DNA from: a virus
Length of the DNA stretch: 41,894 nt
IMG/VR virus record: IMGVR_UViG_3300031753_000019
Span: 1-41,894 of that record
Direction: 5' to 3' (one strand)
Positions 1-8,492 of this stretch are shown one piece after another. A model generated the notes under the pieces. The model worked only from the letters and a program-made list of their open reading frames with translations. It had not been told where the DNA came from and made no database searches. Positions within the stretch are counted from its first letter, which is position 1, and each line of letters opens with the position of its first letter. The position numbers and the translations under genes were made by a program.

Positions 1-307
1 AAATAAAAAGCTTTCCTGGCTCTGGATTACCGGCAAGAACCCAAGAAAAACGATGTGCCCTTACATTTCGACCCCCAACCGAAAAGAGGCCATAACCCCA
101 AGAGTGTCTAGCGCCGGTCCAAACCCAGCATCCATCGCCTTTTTCGACATTTTCCCAAAATCTTTTCGTTACTTCTTCTTTGGACCTTCTGTGAGTCCAG
201 TAACATTTGACCGAGCAGAATTTTCCTTCGCCCACGGAAAAGGGGAAGAACTTGCGACCACATTCTAAGCATTTTTGTGCAATCGGGCTTCTGTGCTCTC
301 TGTACAT
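1..307 (-). CDS. HNH homing-type endonuclease, N-terminal part (cut by window start)
   Basis: Reading leftward from the ATG at 305-307 gives 102 open codons that run off base 1. Residues 13-36 form a zinc-finger-like knot (CLECG, then KFCSVKC). Residues about 51-100 match the start of the HNH_3-type nuclease fold (RFWENV, GDGCWVWTGA, GYGLFSVGGR, VRAHRFSW), ending at PGKLFI. The expected next block, a CHHCDNP-like metal site and HLFLGT, is absent here, but the matching C-terminal part lies at 41666-41893 on the same strand. HNH nucleases of this kind nick or cut DNA and often behave as selfish intergenic genes in phages. Its 5' end overlaps the 5' end of the rightward tail gene that starts at 252. 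Confidence 0.85.
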   Translation of the reverse strand, partial: MYREHRSPIAQKCLECGRKFFPFSVGEGKFCSVKCYWTHRRSKEEVTKRFWENVEKGDGCWVWTGARHSWGYGLFSVGGRNVRAHRFSWVLAGNPEPGKLFI

Positions 308-1517
308 GGTACTACCAAGTTTAGCACAAGTTCCCGTATCTGTGGGACCAGAGCCGCAGACGCAATTTCTAGATATGTCTGGCGCTCCTTTAGCAGGAGG
401 AATCGTTTGTACTTATCAAAGTGGTACATCTACTCCTTTAGCAACATATACGGATGGAACCGGAAGCACCCCGAATAGCAATCCCGTTGTACTGGACTCT
501 TCAGGACGCGCTAGCATTTGGTGGCAAGCGGTAGCCTACAAAGTCGTTTTGGCAGGCGGAGGCACATGCGCATCACCAAGTAATCTGCAATGGACAGTTG
601 ATAAATTTTCTGTGGGTCTATTCGCTGCGGGCAACAATACTTGGTCTGGCACAAATGTTTTTAATGGAACGACTACATTCAATGGGACCACGAATATAAC
701 TAACGGTGGTAGCTTTAACGGCTCCTTCAGTGGGAACCCAACCCTGACTGGAGCGGTGACCTTCTCCGGGAGCCTATCGGTATCGCAGCTTCAAGTCACG
801 GTCGCAACTGGCACACCTCCGCTCGTCGTAACAAGCACGACAGTGGTCCCGAACCTCAACATCGAAGTTGTGAACGGCGTGGCTTATCCGGCTTCCCCGA
901 GTCTGCATTCCGTCCCGGTCATCACTTCCTCGAACGTCGCAACGTATAAGGTTCTGCCTGACTGCAGCGCGGCAGGCCAGACACTTCAGTTCACGCAATC
1001 GACAAACACATTCAGTTGCGGAGTCGCTTCGCCGGGAGCCGTGAACTGCCCTGTGACGATGGCAGGATATTCGCTGAACTTCACGGCTTCGACATGGACC
1101 TGCAACGAGGTGATCCCTCCGGTGCTGAAAAAAGGCAGCGCGGGAGGAAATTATGACAGCGCATCTGGTTCTTTCGTCGATGTGGACACGACGAATCTGA
1201 AATATGTGGTCACGATTCCGACAGGCTCGAATCTGGTCATTCATGCCGACGGGGTAATCAATGCTCCGGCAATCGGTACCTCAGTCACAACTTATGTGGC
1301 AATCGCCGATGGCGGAAGTCAATTGCAGCAAGAACTGATGCAGGACAGTAATGGAGACCCGAGCCAAACGCCGTTCAGTATGACTTGGGTCATTGCCGGG
1401 GATGGGATGTCGCACTCGATCACCTTGCAATACAAGAAGGGCGGCGGTAGCGCTTCGGATGCGATCCTCAATAATACCGCCGGAATGGTTCCGACGATGT
1501 TGTTCACTCTGCAATGA
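252..1517 (+). CDS. Tail fibre-like protein with Sec signal peptide
   Basis: About 421 residues if translation starts at the TTG at 252, which follows AAGGGGAAG with good spacing; a later ATG is at 306. The TTG start gives a short basic n-region, a hydrophobic stretch and an SLAQ cleavage motif, a typical Sec signal peptide. Residues about 36-93 resemble the N-terminal domain common in podovirus tail fibres (QFLDMSGAPLAGG, GTSTPLATYTD, NPVVLDSSGRASIWW). The middle is Ser/Thr/Gly/Asn-rich, as in beta-stranded fibres (NTWSGTNVFNGTTTFNGTTN), and the end is unassigned. It is the first of four adjacent signal-bearing tail genes. The most likely role is receptor binding or virion decoration; the function of the signal is unknown. 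Confidence 0.75.
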   Translation: MRPHSKHFCAIGLLCSLYMVLPSLAQVPVSVGPEPQTQFLDMSGAPLAGGIVCTYQSGTSTPLATYTDGTGSTPNSNPVVLDSSGRASIWWQAVAYKVVLAGGGTCASPSNLQWTVDKFSVGLFAAGNNTWSGTNVFNGTTTFNGTTNITNGGSFNGSFSGNPTLTGAVTFSGSLSVSQLQVTVATGTPPLVVTSTTVVPNLNIEVVNGVAYPASPSLHSVPVITSSNVATYKVLPDCSAAGQTLQFTQSTNTFSCGVASPGAVNCPVTMAGYSLNFTASTWTCNEVIPPVLKKGSAGGNYDSASGSFVDVDTTNLKYVVTIPTGSNLVIHADGVINAPAIGTSVTTYVAIADGGSQLQQELMQDSNGDPSQTPFSMTWVIAGDGMSHSITLQYKKGGGSASDAILNNTAGMVPTMLFTLQ

Positions 1518-1528
1518 GAAAGGATGCT

Positions 1529-3211
1529 ATGAAGAAATTCCTGTTTCTAATCTTCGCGCTGTTGATGCTGTCGGCCCGGCTTCCGGCGCAAAACCGGGTC
1601 ACGGCCACTCTGAGCGCGGCCGCTGCCAACTGCTTGACGACAAACGTATGTCAGGCTTTGGCGACTCCGAACATGGGATCGGTAACATTCACCGTCAGTG
1701 CGAATGCCAGCGGTAATACAATCCAATTCGAGGCCAGTGCCAATTTCGGTCCTGGAGTCACAACTCCGACGTGGGTGGCCTTGAACGCAACGCCATCCAA
1801 TAGCACGACCGCAGCCACTTCGACAACCAGCACGGGAACATGGCAGGCAAACATCGGGGCCTATACAGCAGTTCGGCTTCGAATGTCCACCCTCGCTGGT
1901 GGAACCACAACCGTGACGATCAGCACCTCTCCCGTCTCCGCTCGTTCGGGCGGAGGCGGAGGAGGGGCGGGAACGGTGACAAGCGTGGCGACCACTTCCC
2001 CGATCACCGGGGGAACGATCACCACGACCGGAACAATTGCATGCGCTACGTGCGTCACTTCGGCAGCCTCGCTTACAAGCAATGCGGTGGTGATTGGCGG
2101 AGGCAGTCAGGCGAGTTCGACAATTTCGGCGGATACGACAACGACTCATGCTCTATTTGCCACTGCCGGGGCACCTGCATTCCGCGCACTTGCGTCCGGC
2201 GATTTGCCTGCGATTGCCATTCCCGCCGTTGTTTCAAGTGCGACCTCGGGCGGCTTCCCATGTTTCGATAGCGCAACGGACATGAACACGACCGCCGCGA
2301 TCGGCGCAGGTGTACTCCTTAAGGGCGGTGGGGCTGGGGCATGCGGAGCGGCATCATCGGTAACAGACAACGGTACGACGGTCGCAACGACAGAGCCGTT
2401 CAACACAACGAACACGGCAAATTCCTATGAAGTGAACGGCACGGGAATAATCAAATTTCCAAACGGTGATCTTTCCAGCACTGCGGTCGGCGATGGTGTC
2501 CTGAATGCTCTAACAACAGCAAACAACGGCCAGTCTACCTGTGTAGGGCGCTCCAGTTGCGCCTCCGAAACTTCTACGATAGGCAATGCGATCACGGCGC
2601 TAGGCTATTTGGCTCTAAATGCTGCGACGGGCACAAATGATGTCGGTATCGGGGCCAGCACAGCAAACGCATCGGCAGCGGACAATAATGAAATTGAGTT
2701 GGGCAATAGCGTTACCGGCGCTGGATCGAATACCGCGACCATCGGAAACGTCAGCGTGACAGATGCATATTTTGGTAGTTCAACCGCAGCAGCAATTGCT
2801 CATGCCTCAGCTGTGAAATTGGGAGGAGGTAACGCATTCGGTTCATTCGTGAACTATGCAACTGCGGCATGCGAAACAACTTTTGCCGCTACCACTGTTT
2901 CGGGAGGCGCGACGACCACCACGGGGCTTAATTGCCTGCCAGCTAACTCAATCATTGATGCAGTGGTTTACCGAATCACTACGACCATCACTACAGCCGT
3001 GAGTTTTACGATTGGAGATGCAGGGTCAGCGACTAGGTATTGTGGGACGCAATCGACTTTGACATCAGGGACCACTGGAACATGCACGGCACAAGGCTAT
3101 TATCTCAATACGTCTGCTGCTGGGGTGGTCTTTACTCCGAATACGACTCCTGGAGCAGGAGCGATTCGGCTGATCGTCTACTATCACACATGGACTGCAC
3201 CGACTTCTTAG
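1529..3211 (+). CDS. Tail fibre-like protein with Sec signal peptide and shared C-terminal domain
   Basis: 560 residues from the ATG at 1529, chosen because AAAGGA sits six bases upstream; an in-frame ATG at 1514 overlaps the previous stop. Residues 1-22 are a clear signal peptide (MKKFLFLIFALLML then PAQN). After a Gly-rich hinge (about residues 137-145) comes the Thr/Gly-rich pattern usual in prophage fibres (TVTSVATTSPITGG, TAGAPAFRALASGDLP) and a repeat-like stretch (ALNAATGTNDVGIGAST). Residues about 444-560 form a domain that recurs at the end of the 1248-residue protein at 4004. Likely a trimeric fibre or adhesin. Host receptor unknown. Confidence 0.75.
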   Translation: MKKFLFLIFALLMLSARLPAQNRVTATLSAAAANCLTTNVCQALATPNMGSVTFTVSANASGNTIQFEASANFGPGVTTPTWVALNATPSNSTTAATSTTSTGTWQANIGAYTAVRLRMSTLAGGTTTVTISTSPVSARSGGGGGGAGTVTSVATTSPITGGTITTTGTIACATCVTSAASLTSNAVVIGGGSQASSTISADTTTTHALFATAGAPAFRALASGDLPAIAIPAVVSSATSGGFPCFDSATDMNTTAAIGAGVLLKGGGAGACGAASSVTDNGTTVATTEPFNTTNTANSYEVNGTGIIKFPNGDLSSTAVGDGVLNALTTANNGQSTCVGRSSCASETSTIGNAITALGYLALNAATGTNDVGIGASTANASAADNNEIELGNSVTGAGSNTATIGNVSVTDAYFGSSTAAAIAHASAVKLGGGNAFGSFVNYATAACETTFAATTVSGGATTTTGLNCLPANSIIDAVVYRITTTITTAVSFTIGDAGSATRYCGTQSTLTSGTTGTCTAQGYYLNTSAAGVVFTPNTTPGAGAIRLIVYYHTWTAPTS

Positions 3212-3221
3212 GAGTCATCCG

Positions 3222-4001
3222 ATGAATTGGCGATCATTTTCTTCTGGCATATTAGGCGGAATATTCGCTTTCGCCACTTTGACATTCCCGATCATGCGGG
3301 CGCAATCCCCTTGGACCTCTTCGGTGACTCCTCCGGGTGGACTCACATTGATTATCAGCGGTTCATGTCCGGCAGGTACAGTCGAAGTGACATCGCTCAA
3401 TGGAGCGTTTCCTTATGGCACTCTTGCCGCGAATGGGGATGTCGGGACGACAGGCGGATCGAACACGATCACGCCGGCCGGGACAAATGGGACTGTTTCT
3501 TTTACCCCTGTCGGAACTGTAGCAGCACCGACCTTTACGGGGTCATCCGGTACTGTCCCGGCAGAAACGATTTCATGGCCTGCGGGTGTGCCAACGTTCG
3601 CTGGTAATGCGCTCGCTACTCACACACACACCGTCACACCAACGGGAACAAATGGAACAGCAACTGTGGCGACCACTTCTGGCAGTTTGGCCGGCACGAG
3701 TAGCGGCGCATTCTCGAAGGTGGGCGGATCATCGCCAGGTAGTTCATTCACCGTGCCAGCTGAGACATTCACCGGAACGTCGGATACCACAAGCGCCGTA
3801 AGTGCAGGCACACCGGCAGGAACAATCGCATGGCCCGCTGGCGTTCCCACAAATGGCACGGCCAGCTTCACCCCTTCGGGAACGAATTCAGCTCCGGCAT
3901 TTACTGGCACCGGAGGCACAATACCGGCAGAGACATGGACAGGTACGCAATTCGATAATCGGAGCGCCTTCGTGAAAGTGATTTTCTGCCAAAAGACCTG
4001 A
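3222..4001 (+). CDS. Repeat-rich tail collar/fibre-type protein with signal peptide
   Basis: 259 residues. Residues 1-28 form a signal peptide (hydrophobic ILGGIFAFATLTF, cleavage near MRAQS). The body is built of imperfect repeats: GTNGT, PAET (about four copies), FTGxxGT and two copies of WPAGVPT around residues 118 and 207. The end, FDNRSAFVKVIFCQK, is the ending commonly seen in phage tail-collar proteins (NRPAFVKVIFC type), which supports a virion role. It starts 11 bases after the previous stop. No enzyme motif was seen. The short repeats suggest recombination-driven length variation, as expected of a host-range determinant. Confidence 0.7.
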   Translation: MNWRSFSSGILGGIFAFATLTFPIMRAQSPWTSSVTPPGGLTLIISGSCPAGTVEVTSLNGAFPYGTLAANGDVGTTGGSNTITPAGTNGTVSFTPVGTVAAPTFTGSSGTVPAETISWPAGVPTFAGNALATHTHTVTPTGTNGTATVATTSGSLAGTSSGAFSKVGGSSPGSSFTVPAETFTGTSDTTSAVSAGTPAGTIAWPAGVPTNGTASFTPSGTNSAPAFTGTGGTIPAETWTGTQFDNRSAFVKVIFCQKT

Positions 4002-4003
4002 CT

Positions 4004-7000
4004 ATGAGCAAAAAATTATGGCTGCTCTTTGGATTCATAATCTGGTTTCTCATCGGCTGCCCGAAAATAGCGGCTCAGACCACGGTAAACGGCAATGTTA
4101 CCGACGCAGGCAGTCAAGCATGGTTCGGAGGCACTTGGAGCGTTAAGCTGATCCCTCTTCCCGGAAATCCTACTCCATCGCAATATTTCATTGGTGGAAG
4201 TTCTACGGTTGTTCCGAATCAAAGCGTCAGCGGAAATCTCGATGCGAGCGCAAATTTCACTCAGGTTCTCTATCCGAACACGCAGATCAGCCCCGAAAAG
4301 TCCACTTGGCAATTCATTGTCTGCCCACAAGCCACAGCAGCATGCTTTACTCAGAATATCCAGATTCCTCCTAGCCCGGTTTTCGCTCTGAACTTCGTCC
4401 CGCCCGCCATTTCGGTTGATATGAGTAACACAATCGGACCTCGCTGGGCTGCCTATGCAGACGCCGAAGCTGCAAATGCCAAACCGGGTCAATACTATTG
4501 GAATGTGACGAACAATGATGCTCGAATCTGCCAAACATCACCCTGTTCTGGAGCGAATTGGGTCAATTTTGGAGGTGCGGCTAGCAACCCATGCGTCACA
4601 ACAGCGAATGCCGTTCAATATAATCAATCCAATTCTTTCGGATGCGCTCAAGGGATAACGACACCTGATGGAAACAGTCTGACAATCAAAGGTCCGGACC
4701 CTTACGTTGATGTCAATGCTACTGGTGCCCGCGCCGTGGCAGCTAGTTTCGGGACGACCGCTTCATGCTCTGGAACGACTTCTATTTCGGTTGCGTCGGC
4801 GACAGGATTCGTAAAAGGCGATGGCATTGTGGTGTATGGCTGCGGAGCAAGCGAAACAATGTCTACCCCGAGCGCACCAACCGTGACGCCGGGAGTGACG
4901 AATACCCTGACCGTGCCGGATGCGGTACTTACGACGGACACGTCAGGATCAACGATATACCTTTACAAGATCGTGAGTCGTGATAAATTCGGGGGACTGA
5001 CGCTGCCGAGCAATGCGACGACGATCACGAATGGGCCCGCGACGCTTGGCGAAAATCAGTTGACGGTCAGTACGCTGTCACTATCCGGAAACACACTGAC
5101 CGTCGTGATGAGTGCCACAGAAGTACTAAAAGCTGGGGAACTCATTCATATCATTGGAACAACTAATGAAGTCTTTCACCTCTGGGCTACTATCACATCC
5201 ATTACCAACGGTACAACCTTCGTCATCAACAATTTCCCTATCTACTCCGCAGGGGGAATTAGCGCCACCGGTGGAACGCTCACCTACTACACCGGGAATC
5301 AGTTAACGTGGACGAATAGTGGTACGACGCCCTGGCAAACGATAGTGTGCGCTTCTCGTCCAGCCGACTCAGGAGCGTATCATGTAATTGGGTTAACGTG
5401 GCCCGTGAACACTGCTACGGCGTACGGTTCCAATACAACATTTACGGACTGGGGTGCAACCCTTACATCAAAACCACGATTGCCTTCGTATATCGCCGAT
5501 TCCATTTGCACGGCTGTTTCTGCGACAAACGATTACCTCTCGACAACGATCACGAATATATCCGGAAATACATTTACCCTTGCAAATACAGCTTCTCAAA
5601 CAGCTTCTGGACAGACAGCCCTTCAAGACTCTGCGCCTGGAATTACAGCAGCTTTCACGTATGCGGCGGTTGCAAATATAAGTCCTGTTCTAATCTCCGC
5701 ACCACCAGGATCAGGCATCTATTTCATTAATTCATTCCTCGACTTATCGTCATTCTCCAATATCCCCTTACGCCAAGAAGGTTCCATTCAACTTGATGAA
5801 ACCATGATCCCGCCCAGCCGATGGACTGGCATAACGGCGGGACACACTTCATCACCGAGCAATTATGGCTTGAGCGTGGTAAATGTGGGGGTCAACGGGG
5901 CATGGCCTGCCATCTATACGAACAATAACACACCGCTCATGGAGAACCTCAGTTTCCAGAACGCAGGAAATCAAGCGTTGCTTGTTTTCCTCGACGGTGG
6001 TGGTGGTCAAATTCAGGGCGGAATTCTAGATAAACTAGTGCTTGTAACTGGGAGTTCTCCCAATGATTATACGGGGATGGGTCTCGTCATTCGTGCCGCT
6101 CCGTTCTTCCAGTCCATTAAAAATATAGTCTTTTTGAACGGTCCAGGTAATGGTGGTGGAAACGCAGATACCACTTGGACGCCTGAGTTGTATTTCGCTC
6201 GGAATAACAGCGGAAGCGGAGTATTGGGTGTCAATTATGACAAACTCGATAACCTTCAATTCAACGGACGAACATTCTATGCTGTTGATGGTGGTCCGTA
6301 CGAGATTCATAATGTTTATACCCAAGGAAACATTCTTCCCACCGTGGTTTTACAGGAGGTAACAGGAAATAGCGTTCCGACAGTGACATTGACGGGCATC
6401 CTAACAAATGATACTTCCGGGGAAGCGATCTTAGCTCTACTTGGCGGGGCAAGTGGCTCCGTTCATTTAGAAGGCGTATCTGGTTTGAGTGCGGCAGGTG
6501 GGGGCGCTGGTGTTCCTCCGCAACTAACAGGCAATGCCCCGCGTTCAATTTTCTATCTCAACGATACGGGAAGCCTCGTGGGACCAGGGGCCGGAGCGGG
6601 ACAAAGTAATTCCACTCCTATAGACGCGTTGCGTAATTCGATTCAATTCGACTCACAGAGTTACTATGCGAACGACTATCAAGATACAACGGTCTTTAAC
6701 TCTAATCGCGCCATTCAGCAGAACGCTGGTCCTGTTTCCAGTAACAGTGGGATGTTCGTACCTCTCGCAACACCGGTCCTCTCTGTGCCAACGCCGAGTG
6801 CGGGAGGATCAATTCCAGATGGCGCACACATCTGGTGTGTAAACGCAGTCGGGTTTAGCGGCGGTTGGAGCAAATCTTCATGCCAGTCGTTTACCACAGT
6901 CGGAACGAATCAAACACTTGCATTCAGTTGGACTGCCGTATCAGGTGCCGCATCCTATGTCCTCTCCAAGGATCAGACGCAATGCCTTCCTGATGCGAAT

Positions 7001-7750
7001 GCTACTTGCGGTACATTTACGACGGCAGCAGGAACTACGACGTTCACCTATTCCGGTGCAGGATCAACTAATGGAATTCCGACAGCGAAGACAGCGGCTG
7101 GGGATGGCTCGAATGGTTTCAACTCAAAAGGTCTCTTTGGATTCCAATTCTCTTGCCCAGAGACAACCGCTCCAACTGGTGTAGCAACCTTTGATCTTCT
7201 CTACTGCGATTCGACAGCCCATGCGATGAAGGAAATCAAGGGAGCCGGATCGGCAAGCCAAGTTGCCACATATGCCGACTTCGCTTCGCCTCCTGCCATA
7301 GGTAATACTACACCGTCGAGCGTCAACGCCACCACGTTAACCGCAAATGACACAGGGCCATTCGGGGGCGCTGCGACGATTACTCCGGTAGCTTGCGAAA
7401 CCTCTTTTGCGGCGACTACTGTAAACACCGGAAGTGCTACCACGACAACGGGGCTATCCTGTGTCCCGGCGAACGCTATGATTTTCGATGTCGTCTATCG
7501 GATCACGACGACGATCACGACTGCCGCTAGTTTTACTATCGGGATTTCAGGATCGACTTCGAAGTTCTGTTCAACACAATCCACACTAACCGCTGGAACG
7601 ACTGGTCATTGCAACCTTCAAGTGAATGCCGGTGCAGCCGAAAGCGGATCATCTGCCGTTCCAGTTGTAGTGACATTCAACACGACCCCAGGCGCGGGGG
7701 CGATGCGTATTGAGGTCATTGCGCTAACGACCATTCCGCCGACTTCGTGA
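4004..7750 (+). CDS. Large tailspike/adhesin with beta-helix-like centre and signal peptide
   Basis: 1248 residues, the longest gene here. Residues 1-25 are a signal peptide (LLFGFIIWFLIGCPKIAAQ). The N-terminal part has the pattern of other fibre proteins from such phages (PGQYYWNVTNNDARICQT, NAVQYNQ). Residues about 565-800 read like a right-handed beta-helix of the pectate-lyase type (PLMENLSFQNAG, GGGGQIQGGILDKLVLV, FQSIKNIVFLNG). Residues about 920-1020 look like a fibronectin-III-type module (SFTTVGTNQTLAFSWTAVSG). Residues about 1125-1248 repeat the C-terminal domain of the protein at 1529. A depolymerising or receptor-binding tailspike is the best guess; no catalytic residues can be assigned by eye. 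Confidence 0.75.
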   Translation: MSKKLWLLFGFIIWFLIGCPKIAAQTTVNGNVTDAGSQAWFGGTWSVKLIPLPGNPTPSQYFIGGSSTVVPNQSVSGNLDASANFTQVLYPNTQISPEKSTWQFIVCPQATAACFTQNIQIPPSPVFALNFVPPAISVDMSNTIGPRWAAYADAEAANAKPGQYYWNVTNNDARICQTSPCSGANWVNFGGAASNPCVTTANAVQYNQSNSFGCAQGITTPDGNSLTIKGPDPYVDVNATGARAVAASFGTTASCSGTTSISVASATGFVKGDGIVVYGCGASETMSTPSAPTVTPGVTNTLTVPDAVLTTDTSGSTIYLYKIVSRDKFGGLTLPSNATTITNGPATLGENQLTVSTLSLSGNTLTVVMSATEVLKAGELIHIIGTTNEVFHLWATITSITNGTTFVINNFPIYSAGGISATGGTLTYYTGNQLTWTNSGTTPWQTIVCASRPADSGAYHVIGLTWPVNTATAYGSNTTFTDWGATLTSKPRLPSYIADSICTAVSATNDYLSTTITNISGNTFTLANTASQTASGQTALQDSAPGITAAFTYAAVANISPVLISAPPGSGIYFINSFLDLSSFSNIPLRQEGSIQLDETMIPPSRWTGITAGHTSSPSNYGLSVVNVGVNGAWPAIYTNNNTPLMENLSFQNAGNQALLVFLDGGGGQIQGGILDKLVLVTGSSPNDYTGMGLVIRAAPFFQSIKNIVFLNGPGNGGGNADTTWTPELYFARNNSGSGVLGVNYDKLDNLQFNGRTFYAVDGGPYEIHNVYTQGNILPTVVLQEVTGNSVPTVTLTGILTNDTSGEAILALLGGASGSVHLEGVSGLSAAGGGAGVPPQLTGNAPRSIFYLNDTGSLVGPGAGAGQSNSTPIDALRNSIQFDSQSYYANDYQDTTVFNSNRAIQQNAGPVSSNSGMFVPLATPVLSVPTPSAGGSIPDGAHIWCVNAVGFSGGWSKSSCQSFTTVGTNQTLAFSWTAVSGAASYVLSKDQTQCLPDANATCGTFTTAAGTTTFTYSGAGSTNGIPTAKTAAGDGSNGFNSKGLFGFQFSCPETTAPTGVATFDLLYCDSTAHAMKEIKGAGSASQVATYADFASPPAIGNTTPSSVNATTLTANDTGPFGGAATITPVACETSFAATTVNTGSATTTTGLSCVPANAMIFDVVYRITTTITTAASFTIGISGSTSKFCSTQSTLTAGTTGHCNLQVNAGAAESGSSAVPVVVTFNTTPGAGAMRIEVIALTTIPPTS

Positions 7751-7812
7751 GGATTATTCGATGCGCCGAATCGGAATCGCCTGTATCAACGCCACATTAG
7801 TCCGGGGGGCCA

Positions 7813-8043
7813 ATGCGGGGAAAATGCTGCATGCCGAAGTGTGGGGAGGAAGGAACTCATCGTCACAAATCGCTCGCGGATGGAAAAGAGTATTGGTTGT
7901 GCTGCAATCACCATGAAGTCATGGACGAACTGGAAAAGGAAGTTCTGAAGCGTTGGAACGACGAGTGTCAGGAATCACTCAATAAGCTGAACGAATTCAT
8001 GGACCGACTGCTTCGAAGGTATGCGAGCCTTCCGGCGACATGA
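7813..8043 (+). CDS. Small zinc-binding protein
   Basis: 76 residues. The N-terminal half has paired metal ligands (CCMPKC, then H18-H20, then LCCNHH), so a small zinc knuckle is likely. The second half is a charged helix (DELEKEVLKRWNDECQ). A run of G just before the ATG could act as ribosome site. Its end overlaps the next start (ATGA-type), placing it in the lysis-region operon. Function not recognised. Confidence 0.6.
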   Translation: MRGKCCMPKCGEEGTHRHKSLADGKEYWLCCNHHEVMDELEKEVLKRWNDECQESLNKLNEFMDRLLRRYASLPAT

Positions 8044-8282
8044 CCGATGCGCTCACGCTCAAGGATTGGGTTGGCGCGATCTTTTTCGCGGGTATCTTAT
8101 ACGCAATGTTCCGGCAGCTTAGAAGAGACGTGAACGGCATTGGAAGTAAAATGAGAAACGACGAAGGCCGAGCCGAGCGCCGATGGAAGCATATGATCGC
8201 TACCCAGATTGAGACCTCGGCAACTCTGGAGGAAGCAAAACAGCACGCCAAACTGCTTCGAGAAGATGCCTGGAGGGACTAG
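8040..8282 (+). CDS. Small membrane protein, holin/spanin candidate
   Basis: 80 residues with one hydrophobic segment at about residues 10-24 (VGAIFFAGILYAMF) followed by a basic and charged helical tail (RQLRRDVNGIG, RAERRWKHM). An N-terminal anchor with a long cytoplasmic or periplasmic helix fits a class III-type holin or an Rz-like protein. It lies four genes before the endolysin. The role is inferred from position and topology only. Confidence 0.55.
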   Translation: MTDALTLKDWVGAIFFAGILYAMFRQLRRDVNGIGSKMRNDEGRAERRWKHMIATQIETSATLEEAKQHAKLLREDAWRD

Positions 8283-8400
8283 TCGCGGCGAGTGGCTTGT
8301 GAATGGTCTTGCACTGGCAATTCGATATTGTGCAGCCGCGTTTGCCGTGAGCATCGGCCAGATGGTAGCAGTCCGGGCAAAGATTGGCACAGTGGAGCAT
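8200..8400 (-). CDS. Possible antisense zinc-ribbon protein
   Basis: A leftward frame starting at the ATG at 8398-8400 begins with a striking metal-binding pattern: CANLCPDC, then ADAHG, then GCTISNCQC. It resembles the C-x2-C, H, C-x3-C-x-C small zinc proteins common in phages. No Shine-Dalgarno sequence is visible, and the rest of the frame lies opposite the lysis gene at 8040, so the C-terminal part looks like shadow coding. It competes with the rightward frame at 8266. Only one of the two is likely real. Confidence 0.3.
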   Translation of the reverse strand: MLHCANLCPDCYHLADAHGKRGCTISNCQCKTIHKPLAATSPSRHLLEAVWRAVLLPPELPRSQSG

Positions 8401-8481
8401 GACGGTAAGGATAGGATAATCCGAGAAACGGAACTGTTCAATTTTAGACATTCTGTATTTTCGGTAGGGAATAGACCCTAG
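8266..8481 (+). CDS. Small membrane protein, doubtful
   Basis: 71 residues from the ATG at 8266, which overlaps the end of the previous gene. Residues 9-34 are hydrophobic (WLVNGLALAIRYCAAAFAV) and could be one membrane span. The remainder is polar. It would fill the gap between 8282 and 8493 in the lysis cluster, and a second holin-like protein would be normal there. The opposite strand carries a Cys-rich frame over the same bases, so confidence is low. Confidence 0.35.
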   Translation: MPGGTSRGEWLVNGLALAIRYCAAAFAVSIGQMVAVRAKIGTVEHDGKDRIIRETELFNFRHSVFSVGNRP

Positions 8482-8492
8482 GAGAGATTGAG

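Noticed and set aside
53-268. Rightward 71-residue frame at the window start
   Set aside because: It lies opposite the HNH coding sequence, which has clear zinc and HNH motifs on the minus strand; the rightward product has no recognisable pattern.
7761-7916. 51-residue rightward frame before the small zinc protein
   Set aside because: It has a fair ribosome site, but it overlaps the 76-residue gene at 7813 out of frame, and only the latter shows metal-ligand spacing.
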